In this document: one piece after another, positions 7,955-15,294 of the stretch
Layout of the letters: each line of letters starts with the position of its first letter
Position numbering within the stretch: position 1 is the stretch's first letter
Assembly (NCBI RefSeq): GCF_042646125.1
Contig: NZ_JBHRSW010000004.1
Location: 422,011 to 486,010, forward strand
DNA from: Glaciecola flavus
Lineage (GTDB): Bacteria > Pseudomonadota > Gammaproteobacteria > Enterobacterales > Alteromonadaceae
Direction of reading: 5' to 3'
Length of the DNA: 64,000 nucleotides
Translations under genes and position numbers: made by a program
Notes under the pieces: generated by a model
The model's input: only the letters and a program-made list of their open reading frames with translations
What the model was told of the DNA's origin: nothing
Databases searched by the model: none

Positions 7955-10918
7955 TTAGTTCGCGCTATTCCCCACTGGTACGTCTATTTCAGCGATTTCG
8001 CAAGGGATGTTCAAGTTTGCGAGTTTAAGGCAATCAATGCTCGCTACTTTTTCTTGATCCGAGGAGTAATTCCCGCTCAGCAAGCGATATTTGCCATCAG
8101 ATGTAAACTGCTTGAAAACATGTATATTAGCGCGAGCAATAATAAGCTCTGCATACACATTCATCATTTTTTCTGAGTTAAACTGGCCTAAGCTCAATGC
8201 AAGCTGTTTTACATATCGGCGCTTTTTAAGTGATAAATTATTACCCGATAAAATGTCTGACTGTTTACCCACTGTCACGGAAATGGAGGGCGCTTCAGCG
8301 ATATCTAGCGTATTGAGAGAATCTTCATTTATCGATATTTTGTATTTTCCTGGCAGTACATCTTTAAACAAATAAAAGCCATCAATTTCTGTTGTCACCG
8401 AATCAACAATTCTTCCATGACGAGAGAGCTCTACTCTAACATTTCTGGCATCTTTTACTCTATCACCGTCGACAATACTAATGAGCCCTTCCAGCTCCGA
8501 AGATTCCGCCAAAGGATAATCTAGCTTATCAACAAGTCCACTGCGAAATTCTATGGATACCCCAGGAACCATAGGTGCCAAAAAAGGATCAGGCAGGGAG
8601 TCACGGTCGATAACAATATCACTCTTTACTTGGTTGGGAATACTAGACAATACTGCAATGCCATTGTCATCAGTTTTCGCCACCCTTCTAGCCTGAACCG
8701 CGCGTACTTTTGCACCGGAGACAATAGGCTCTCCCTTGTCGTATACGGCATTCAAATTTTCGTCAACAAACACCCGAACAGCAATAGAACCCCGTTTGGT
8801 CAGGGGGAGGCGATCTTGATAGTTGTTATCGTAGCTAACATCCATGCCAGTGATACTGAAACGCGCGGAGAGTCCAAAAGTCCAACCGACTAACTCAGAC
8901 CACTGTATGCTCGTATTTAAGTCCCATTTCGGGTTGATGTAACTCAGAAGAAAATCGGCTCTATCAAGCTCTTCATCGACGACGTGATTGTAGTTTAATC
9001 TTGCTCTAAGACTATTTGAAATAGCCCAGTTTACCGCCGCTAAATATGATACTGGCGTAAACTTGTTTTCAATATCATAATTATAGCCTAGCCTGACATG
9101 AAATTTATTGAGTGTCGTTTGCGCAGTCAACGCACCAATATTAGTGACGGTTTTATTGTTGAACTCGTCTTCTACCTGATTGAACGTAATATTGTTGAAC
9201 AAGCTGATCCATCGCATATTTAGACCTACGCTGTTACTAAACTGATATTCGCTTAACTTGTCCCGTTTTTCGTAACTCAGTCTATTTTGAATCGGAAGTC
9301 TGAGAGACTTTGTTAATTTAACATTACCCACTGTTTGCAAGCCAAATTTTGATTGGGCAGACAAGCCATCGGTTTCGAATTGTGTTCTGGACACATCCAA
9401 CGAAATAGCATGACCCAATGCAAATGTTCGCACATTGCTCGATATTGATGTTGAATCCGAATTCTTAATCAAATATGCGCTTGCTAGAACTTCATCAGTA
9501 AGTGTCGCATTGACACCTACATTAGCTGAACCCAGTCCTGTTTCATCACCGATGTCATACTGAAACCCCGCACTCAACTGCGTACCACTAGAGATACCTT
9601 TCCTGAATTGAGCTGAAAGATTGAAATCATTTTCAAACTCTTGTGAGAACTCCCTAACGCCAAACAATGATTCATTGTTTTGGTTTAATGATACATCATA
9701 GGTGAAGGCGCTATTACTAAAGCTATTTTTATCGACAATTTTGCTAAAATTTCGGGTTACTATTTGCCCCTCAGAGCCGTATAAAATAACTTCAAAGTTA
9801 TTGACACCAAAAACAAGAGGGATATCCAAAAAGTTATAACGCCCGCCGCTTACGTTAAATTCCTGCCCAATTAACACACCATTTCTGTATAACTCGACGT
9901 CCCAGCCGTCTTGCACATCCCCTTGAATATTGGTCACTTCATTTTGGATAGATGACAACTCCTCTGCGTTTGTCACCCTTATACCTCTTGATTCACCGTT
10001 ACTTCTCGTTGTTGCCTGTCGTACTGGCCTGATATCACCAAACTCGACACTTCTAGCATTCAAAGGGCCCAATAAATTTGCTTCAAGTGATTGTCTTGTG
10101 AATGTGGCGCGAACATCACTTACGGTATCATCTTGATTCCCCGCAATATAAATATTGGAGTTTACGAGTGCTATATCCCTACTTCCAATTATCGAATAGT
10201 TCGCTCGTGTTTGGTCCGAATCTTTGCGGTGAAGCACACTTATCTTCGTGTCCAAGATTTGAGGCGACAATAATTCATATGAACGAGGCAAATTGACATA
10301 TTGAGAATCACGCGATCCCAAAGAAGCAATACCGCGCTTTTGTCTTGCTAATTTCTGTAAAAACGGCAAAGCTTTTTTTGACGTAAGGGTCAAAATAAGT
10401 GAGTCGAAGTCATATTCATGACTGAAGCCCATAGCCTCACTGAGTACTTGTTCACCCACGTAGTAAGTATCGTCAAGGTAAAAGCTATGTGATGTCGGAA
10501 ATTCAAATTTTTCTCCTGCGACCACAAATATATCTGTGTTATTCGCACTCAGAGAGTCATGAAAAAAGGTATTTGAGGTTTCAATAAACCAGCCTGAATA
10601 CGCTTTCGTTTCGTTCTCGATATTTATGGGAAGGTTAAGAGAACTAAGGTAAACCTCAAAATCAAAAGCCAAACCATTCTCTGTAACGACAGCCGGAACA
10701 AAACCAAATCTATATTTAGCTACTCGCACGTCAAAAAATAAAACTTCACCAACTTCAAACCTACCGGCCAATAAAAACTCTTCCTCAGAAGATTCAGGCA
10801 AGGTGGCGCCGGCTTCTTGAGCCGATATTTCTGATAAAAGAAAGAAACTGCTCAAGCAGATAAATACGCTAATTTTTAAAAACGTTAAAAGCTTGACAAG
10901 GTTATTGCTGTACACCAA
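7955..10918 (-). CDS. Usher-like outer-membrane protein with C-terminal SPOR-like domain
   Basis: 987 residues. Signal peptide (about 1-34, ending EISA-QE), then an N-terminal periplasmic domain, then a long beta-strand-rich region (about 240-720) with an early E-set-like motif WDVELYRNGVLIGQEF ... GGRYNFLDIPL typical of usher-type proteins. Next come two carboxypeptidase-regulatory-like beta domains (GSIAVRVFVDENLNAVYDKG; GFYLFKDVLPGKYKI). The last ~80 residues (from RRYVKQLALSLGQFN to IPCEIAEIDV) resemble a SPOR domain. It is the first gene of the locus. A GTG at 10915 has better ribosome binding spacing (GGAA five bases upstream) than the TTG at 10918. Export of the DUF4402 proteins is inferred from context. 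Confidence 0.65.
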   Translation of the reverse strand: MVYSNNLVKLLTFLKISVFICLSSFFLLSEISAQEAGATLPESSEEEFLLAGRFEVGEVLFFDVRVAKYRFGFVPAVVTENGLAFDFEVYLSSLNLPINIENETKAYSGWFIETSNTFFHDSLSANNTDIFVVAGEKFEFPTSHSFYLDDTYYVGEQVLSEAMGFSHEYDFDSLILTLTSKKALPFLQKLARQKRGIASLGSRDSQYVNLPRSYELLSPQILDTKISVLHRKDSDQTRANYSIIGSRDIALVNSNIYIAGNQDDTVSDVRATFTRQSLEANLLGPLNARSVEFGDIRPVRQATTRSNGESRGIRVTNAEELSSIQNEVTNIQGDVQDGWDVELYRNGVLIGQEFNVSGGRYNFLDIPLVFGVNNFEVILYGSEGQIVTRNFSKIVDKNSFSNSAFTYDVSLNQNNESLFGVREFSQEFENDFNLSAQFRKGISSGTQLSAGFQYDIGDETGLGSANVGVNATLTDEVLASAYLIKNSDSTSISSNVRTFALGHAISLDVSRTQFETDGLSAQSKFGLQTVGNVKLTKSLRLPIQNRLSYEKRDKLSEYQFSNSVGLNMRWISLFNNITFNQVEDEFNNKTVTNIGALTAQTTLNKFHVRLGYNYDIENKFTPVSYLAAVNWAISNSLRARLNYNHVVDEELDRADFLLSYINPKWDLNTSIQWSELVGWTFGLSARFSITGMDVSYDNNYQDRLPLTKRGSIAVRVFVDENLNAVYDKGEPIVSGAKVRAVQARRVAKTDDNGIAVLSSIPNQVKSDIVIDRDSLPDPFLAPMVPGVSIEFRSGLVDKLDYPLAESSELEGLISIVDGDRVKDARNVRVELSRHGRIVDSVTTEIDGFYLFKDVLPGKYKISINEDSLNTLDIAEAPSISVTVGKQSDILSGNNLSLKKRRYVKQLALSLGQFNSEKMMNVYAELIIARANIHVFKQFTSDGKYRLLSGNYSSDQEKVASIDCLKLANLNIPCEIAEIDVPVGNSAN

Positions 10919-10981
10919 TGTTCCAAAATAAAAACTATTCGAAACATATAAGCAATTACCAGACCAGTGATAAAAGAATGC

Positions 10982-11003
10982 GGAGCAAGCCTAAACTTGC
11001 TCC
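10982..11003 (-). terminator. Hairpin after oadB
   Basis: GGAGCAAG and CTTGCTCC form an 8-bp perfect stem with a 6-base loop, 17 bases beyond the oadB stop on the minus strand. The following sequence is only moderately T-rich, so this is a probable but not strong terminator. Confidence 0.55.
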
Positions 11004-11020
11004 AAATAAGTACTTGGCGT

Positions 11021-12154
11021 CTAGCCTACAAGCGCCAACAAAATACCAGCGGCAACGGCCGAACCGAGTACACCGGCAACATTTGGCCCCATGGCATGCA
11101 TAAGGAGGAAATTATGAGGGTTAGCTTCTAAACCAACTTTGTTGACAACCCGAGCTGCCATAGGAACAGCAGACACACCTGCAGCACCAATGAGAGGGTT
11201 GATGGTTTCTTTACTGAGCCTATTCATGATTTTAGCCATGATTACGCCTGCTGCCGTACCGATAGAAAAAGCCACCGCACCAAGCGCCAAAATACCGAGT
11301 GTTTCCACCGTCAAAAATGCCTCGGATGACAACTTGGAGCCAACAGATAGCCCTAGGAAAATCGTCACGGTATTGATTAAGGAGTTTTGAGCAGTGTTAC
11401 TGAGTCTATCAACCACACCGCATTCCTTTAATAAATTACCAAAGCAAAACATACCCACAAGAGGTGTAGCAGCCGGTAAGAAAATCAGTGTTAAAATGAG
11501 TACCGCAAGCGGGAATATGATTTTTTCACGCGCGGATACCACACGTAATTGTTTCATTTCTAGTTTCCGCTCTTCTGGGCTAGTCAATGCTTTCATGATC
11601 GGAGGCTGGATAATCGGAACCAAAGCCATGTATGAATAAGCAGCTACAGCAATTGCCCCCAGTAGCTCAGGCGCCAGTTTGGAGGCCAAAAATATTGCTG
11701 TAGGACCATCCGCGCCACCGATAATAGCAATCGCAGAAGCGTCTTGTAAGGTAAAATTGAAACCGGGAATACCATTTAACAATATGGCACCAAATAGTGT
11801 CGCAAAAATACCGAATTGCGCCGCTGCACCTAACAATAGCATTCTAGGGTTAGCGATAAGTGCGCCAAAATCCGTCATTGCGCCTACACCCATAAAAATC
11901 AATAGTGGGAACAGCGGCGTATCGGCAATACCAGCGCTATATAAGAAATACAATAGTCCACCGGGTTCAGAAAAACCAGCAGATGGGATATTTGTCAACA
12001 AAGCGCCAAAACCAATTGGCACCAATAGCAAAGGCTCAAATTTTTTGACGATAGCAAGATACAAAAGTATCAAGCCTACAATCATCATTATTATTTGCCC
12101 AAGTTCAAAATGTGGAATCGATGTGCTTTGCCACAAGGTCATTAACTTTTCCAT
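11021..12154 (-). CDS. oadB: Sodium-pumping oxaloacetate decarboxylase, beta subunit
   Basis: 377 residues, strongly hydrophobic with about nine or more membrane segments. This is the integral subunit that couples carboxybiotin decarboxylation to sodium export. Characteristic stretches are seen: GAMTDFGALIANPRMLLLGAA, AIIGGADGPTAIF and, at the C-terminus, NFLLMHAMGPNVAGVLGSAVAAG. It starts five bases after the oadA stop, in the order oadG-oadA-oadB. Length is in the range of shorter OadB/MmdB/GcdB proteins. The partner alpha subunit is an oxaloacetate-type carboxyltransferase, which fixes the substrate assignment. Confidence 0.93.
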   Translation of the reverse strand: MEKLMTLWQSTSIPHFELGQIIMMIVGLILLYLAIVKKFEPLLLVPIGFGALLTNIPSAGFSEPGGLLYFLYSAGIADTPLFPLLIFMGVGAMTDFGALIANPRMLLLGAAAQFGIFATLFGAILLNGIPGFNFTLQDASAIAIIGGADGPTAIFLASKLAPELLGAIAVAAYSYMALVPIIQPPIMKALTSPEERKLEMKQLRVVSAREKIIFPLAVLILTLIFLPAATPLVGMFCFGNLLKECGVVDRLSNTAQNSLINTVTIFLGLSVGSKLSSEAFLTVETLGILALGAVAFSIGTAAGVIMAKIMNRLSKETINPLIGAAGVSAVPMAARVVNKVGLEANPHNFLLMHAMGPNVAGVLGSAVAAGILLALVG

Positions 12155-12159
12155 GCGGC

Positions 12160-13962
12160 TTACCCTAATGTCATCAGCAATTGACCAGACTGCACGGCAT
12201 CGCCTTCTTTGACAGACAATTGCTGTACAGTGCCAGAAACAGAACTGCGTACCTCTGTTTCCATTTTCATCGCTTCTAGAATAAGAATAACATCACCTTC
12301 GTTCACGAGCTGACCAGCCGAAACCATCACTTTAAAGATGTTTCCGGCCAATGGTGCATTGATTGGTTGGGCATTTGAAGCTTGCGCCACGGGAGCAGAT
12401 GCGGAACTCGCACTTTGCTGAGAAACCGGCGCTCCCGTAGCAGCTTGAATAGACGCAATTTCACCACTACCGGCTACTTCCACGCGATAAACCTTGTCAT
12501 CAACACGAATATCATAGCTGGCAGGGTCGCCAGCCACCGGTGCCATTGAACTTGCGTCAATCTCACTTTCTGCTAAGCCCGGTGCAGGTTCAAATGCACT
12601 CGGGTTATCACGGTTTTCGATAAACTTGAGGCCAATTTGCGGGAACAGCGCGTAGGTTAATACATCATCAATTTTGTTTTCGGCAATACGCAAAGACTTT
12701 TCATTAGCAAGGGTATCTAATGCCTCTTCTAACTCGGACAGTTCAGGTTTTATGTTGTCTGCAGGGCGGCAAGTGATTGGCTCTTTACCATCTAGTACGC
12801 GCGCTTGTAACTCAGCATTTACAGGGGCTGCAGTTGCGCCATATTCGCCACGCAACACACCTGCAGTTTCTTTTGAAATAGACTTATAACGCTCACCTGT
12901 AAGTACATTAATGACAGATTGTGTACCGACAATTTGAGAGGTAGGTGTTACTAGTGGAATAAAACCTAGATCCTCTCGTACACGAGGAATTTCTTTTAAG
13001 ACTTCATCAAACTTATCTGCCGCACCCTGCTCTTTTAACTGACTTTCCATGTTGGTCAGCATACCACCTGGCACTTGAGCGGTAAGAATGCGCGCGTCAA
13101 CGCCTTTTAAACTACCTTCAAATTGCGCGTATTTAGTTCTGATATCTCTAAAGTATGCGGCAATATCGGCAAGGCCATCTAAACCTATCCCCGTGTCTCT
13201 TTCCGTTCCCTCAACAATAGACACCATTGTTTCGGTAGCACTATGCCCATATGTCATCGACATGGGGGAAATGGCGCTATCTAGCATATCAATACCTGCA
13301 TCAATCGCTTTTTGATACGTAGCAGTACTCAAGCCAGTAGTCGCATGACATTGCATCGCAATTGGCACTTTTACGGTACGTTTGAGTTCGCTCACCAACT
13401 CTTCACAATTGTAGGGTTTTAACAAACCCGCCATATCCTTAATACAAATAGAATGTACACCCATATCTTCAAGTCGTTTAGCCATATCTAGCCAAAATGA
13501 CAAAGAATGCACAGGGCTAACGGTATAAGACAAGGTGCCTTGAGCGTGCGCGCCAACTTTAATAGTGCTGGCGATAGCCGTTTGCAAGTTGCGCACATCA
13601 TTCATTGCATCAAATATTCTAAATACATCGACGCCGTTGGCATGTGCTCGCTCAACGAATTTTTCGACGACATCATCGGCATAGTGACGATAGCCCAACA
13701 AATTTTGCCCTCTCAACAACATTTGTTGTTTGGTGTTTGGCATTGCGGCTTTTAGGGCACGAATACGTTCCCAAGGATCTTCACCCAAATAACGAATACA
13801 TGCATCAAATGTCGCGCCACCCCAAGACTCGACCGACCAATACCCAACTTCATCTAAGCGCTTGGCAATCGGCAGCATGTCCTCCAAACGCAGGCGAGTG
13901 GCTAAAATAGACTGGTGTGCATCACGCAGCACAAGCTCCGTTAACTTTAATGGATTTGACAT
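12160..13962 (-). CDS. oadA: Oxaloacetate decarboxylase, alpha subunit (biotin-dependent)
   Basis: 600 residues. N-terminal carboxyltransferase domain with the RDAHQSILATR metal/substrate motif at about residue 13, a conserved PYC/OADA middle domain, an Ala/Ser-rich linker (about 505-525), and a C-terminal biotinyl domain with the EAMKMET lysine. It transfers the carboxyl group from oxaloacetate to biotin for decarboxylation by OadB. It lies eight bases after oadG and five bases before oadB. Confidence 0.95.
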   Translation of the reverse strand: MSNPLKLTELVLRDAHQSILATRLRLEDMLPIAKRLDEVGYWSVESWGGATFDACIRYLGEDPWERIRALKAAMPNTKQQMLLRGQNLLGYRHYADDVVEKFVERAHANGVDVFRIFDAMNDVRNLQTAIASTIKVGAHAQGTLSYTVSPVHSLSFWLDMAKRLEDMGVHSICIKDMAGLLKPYNCEELVSELKRTVKVPIAMQCHATTGLSTATYQKAIDAGIDMLDSAISPMSMTYGHSATETMVSIVEGTERDTGIGLDGLADIAAYFRDIRTKYAQFEGSLKGVDARILTAQVPGGMLTNMESQLKEQGAADKFDEVLKEIPRVREDLGFIPLVTPTSQIVGTQSVINVLTGERYKSISKETAGVLRGEYGATAAPVNAELQARVLDGKEPITCRPADNIKPELSELEEALDTLANEKSLRIAENKIDDVLTYALFPQIGLKFIENRDNPSAFEPAPGLAESEIDASSMAPVAGDPASYDIRVDDKVYRVEVAGSGEIASIQAATGAPVSQQSASSASAPVAQASNAQPINAPLAGNIFKVMVSAGQLVNEGDVILILEAMKMETEVRSSVSGTVQQLSVKEGDAVQSGQLLMTLG

Positions 13963-13970
13963 AAATATTC

Positions 13971-14219
13971 CTACTTATTGGTGAGTCGATGGGCGTGAAC
14001 TGCAGCGCTAATCGCGGCCACTAGGTCAGGATGTAATTCTGTCGTCGCAGGTGAAGCAGGCATAGGTATATTATTGTTTTGCTCAGCGCTTTCACCCGGA
14101 AATGCTTTAACATAAGCTGCAATCACTTTGATTCCGCCAATTAAGAGTACTAAGAACGCAAATACTACTGCCATTCCTACACCCAATAATAAAGCTGCTT
14201 CAGTGAGTTGTTCAGCCAT
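13971..14219 (-). CDS. oadG: Oxaloacetate decarboxylase, gamma subunit
   Basis: 82 residues with a single N-terminal membrane segment (LLLGVGMAVVFAFLVLLIGGI) and a hydrophilic tail ending in a His-containing segment (AISAAVHAHRLTNK). The gamma subunit joins alpha to beta and binds zinc through the tail in characterised systems. It is first in the oadGAB operon. About 190 bases upstream of it are non-coding, and I see no clear operator there. Confidence 0.88.
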   Translation of the reverse strand: MAEQLTEAALLLGVGMAVVFAFLVLLIGGIKVIAAYVKAFPGESAEQNNNIPMPASPATTELHPDLVAAISAAVHAHRLTNK

Positions 14220-14413
14220 GTTAATTCCTTAACTGATTGTAGTGTCAAAAAAGTGACACACTAAATATCATGCGAACATAAAAAACACAATTAAAATAGT
14301 CAAGATAACGAACAAAAGCTGGAAGTTTACGCATATTTATTGATTTTAACTGCAAATTTACCCGCACTCTCCCAATACAAAGAAGTTGGGGAACGACTGA
14401 AATATTAGCGCAT

Positions 14414-14439
14414 AAAAAAACCACCCGATTGGGTGGTTT
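14414..14439 (-). terminator. Intrinsic terminator after the tRNA cluster
   Basis: Stem CCACCC/GGGTGG, extended by AAA/TTT pairs, with a GATT loop. Read on the minus strand it is followed by a run of seven T. It lies directly beyond the last tRNA-Arg. Confidence 0.85.
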
Positions 14440-14447
14440 GATATAAA

Positions 14448-14524
14448 TGGCGCGTGCGGAAGGATTCGAACCTCCGACCGCCTGGTTCGTAGCCAGGTAC
14501 TCTATCCAGCTGAGCTACGCACGC
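14448..14524 (-). tRNA. tRNA-Arg(ACG), copy 2
   Basis: 77 bases with encoded CCA. Acceptor stem GCGTGCG/CGCACGC, D-loop with AGCTGGATAGAG, anticodon stem CCTGG/CCAGG around loop CTACGAA (anticodon ACG), and T-loop GGTTCGAATCC. The tRNA sequence is identical to that of the copy at 14556. Part of a cluster with tRNA-Ser and csrA, as beside csrA in E. coli. Confidence 0.97.
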
Positions 14525-14555
14525 GCTGTAAACTTTTAGCAATTATGTTGTAAGT

Positions 14556-14632
14556 TGGCGCGTGCGGAAGGATTCGAACCTCCGACCGCCTGGTTCGTAG
14601 CCAGGTACTCTATCCAGCTGAGCTACGCACGC
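14556..14632 (-). tRNA. tRNA-Arg(ACG), copy 1
   Basis: Identical 77-base tRNA with encoded CCA, anticodon ACG in loop CTACGAA. It lies 31 bases upstream of the second copy on the minus strand and 35 bases after tRNA-Ser, so the three are probably processed from one transcript starting near 14769. Confidence 0.97.
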
Positions 14633-14665
14633 GCTGTACAAACTTACACCTTCACACCATTTTAA

Positions 14666-14760
<95 letters not shown>

Positions 14761-14775
14761 TAAATGTGGGGCGCA

Positions 14776-14803
14776 AGTTTACTGAATCATTGGATTAAGT
14801 CAA
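14776..14803 (-). promoter_or_regulatory. Promoter of the tRNA-Ser/Arg cluster
   Basis: On the minus strand: -35 TTGACT, 16-base spacer, -10 TAAACT, then a GC-rich discriminator (GCGCCCC) just before the expected start. A GC-rich discriminator is the established mark of stringently controlled stable-RNA promoters. Confidence 0.7.
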
Positions 14804-14885
14804 TGGTTTTTTGGAGAGATTTGTCTTGTTTGATATTTTTTTGAACAAGCGGGGATTATTGGCTAATTTTACAAGCTGTAAAAAC

Positions 14886-14908
14886 AAAAAACTCAGCATA
14901 GTGCTGAG
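14886..14908 (-). terminator. Intrinsic terminator after csrA
   Basis: Seven-bp stem CTCAGCA/TGCTGAG with a three-base loop. Read on the minus strand it is followed by six T. It lies 26 bases beyond the csrA stop. Confidence 0.85.
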
Positions 14909-14933
14909 CTTTTTTTCGAATCAGAAAGACAAT

Positions 14934-15122
14934 TTAGCCTACCGCTTTGGTATTGCCTTTTTCTGCTTGTATTCGCATGTAAATTTCTTCACGATGAACT
15001 GACACGTCTTTGGGTGCATTTACACCAATTCTCACCTGATTGCCCTTTACACCCAGAACAGTCACTGTCACGTTGTCGCCAACCATTAATGTCTCACCCA
15101 CCCTGCGAGTCAAAATAAGCAT
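14934..15122 (-). CDS. csrA: Carbon storage regulator CsrA
   Basis: 62 residues starting MLILTRRVGETLMVGD, the conserved CsrA/RsmA N-terminus, with the RNA-binding ends (first beta strand LTRR and the VHREEIY helix region) intact. A dimeric RNA-binding protein that controls translation through GGA-containing leaders; relevant targets are often flagellar and carbon metabolism genes. An AGGAG lies upstream of the ATG. It sits between alaS and tRNA-Ser, the classical gammaproteobacterial arrangement. Confidence 0.97.
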   Translation of the reverse strand: MLILTRRVGETLMVGDNVTVTVLGVKGNQVRIGVNAPKDVSVHREEIYMRIQAEKGNTKAVG

Positions 15123-15294
15123 GTATCGCTCCTTTAATTTTGGCCTTTAAATATGTATGTGCCTCGGCCATTTTTTCTGTGTAACATAACTATAATATAT
15201 TGCGAGCTTTTTAACCACGAAATAACGCTCGCAATTGCCCTTTACCTGAATAAATACGCAAAACGTCAATTTTTTTACGTAAATAACTACAACT

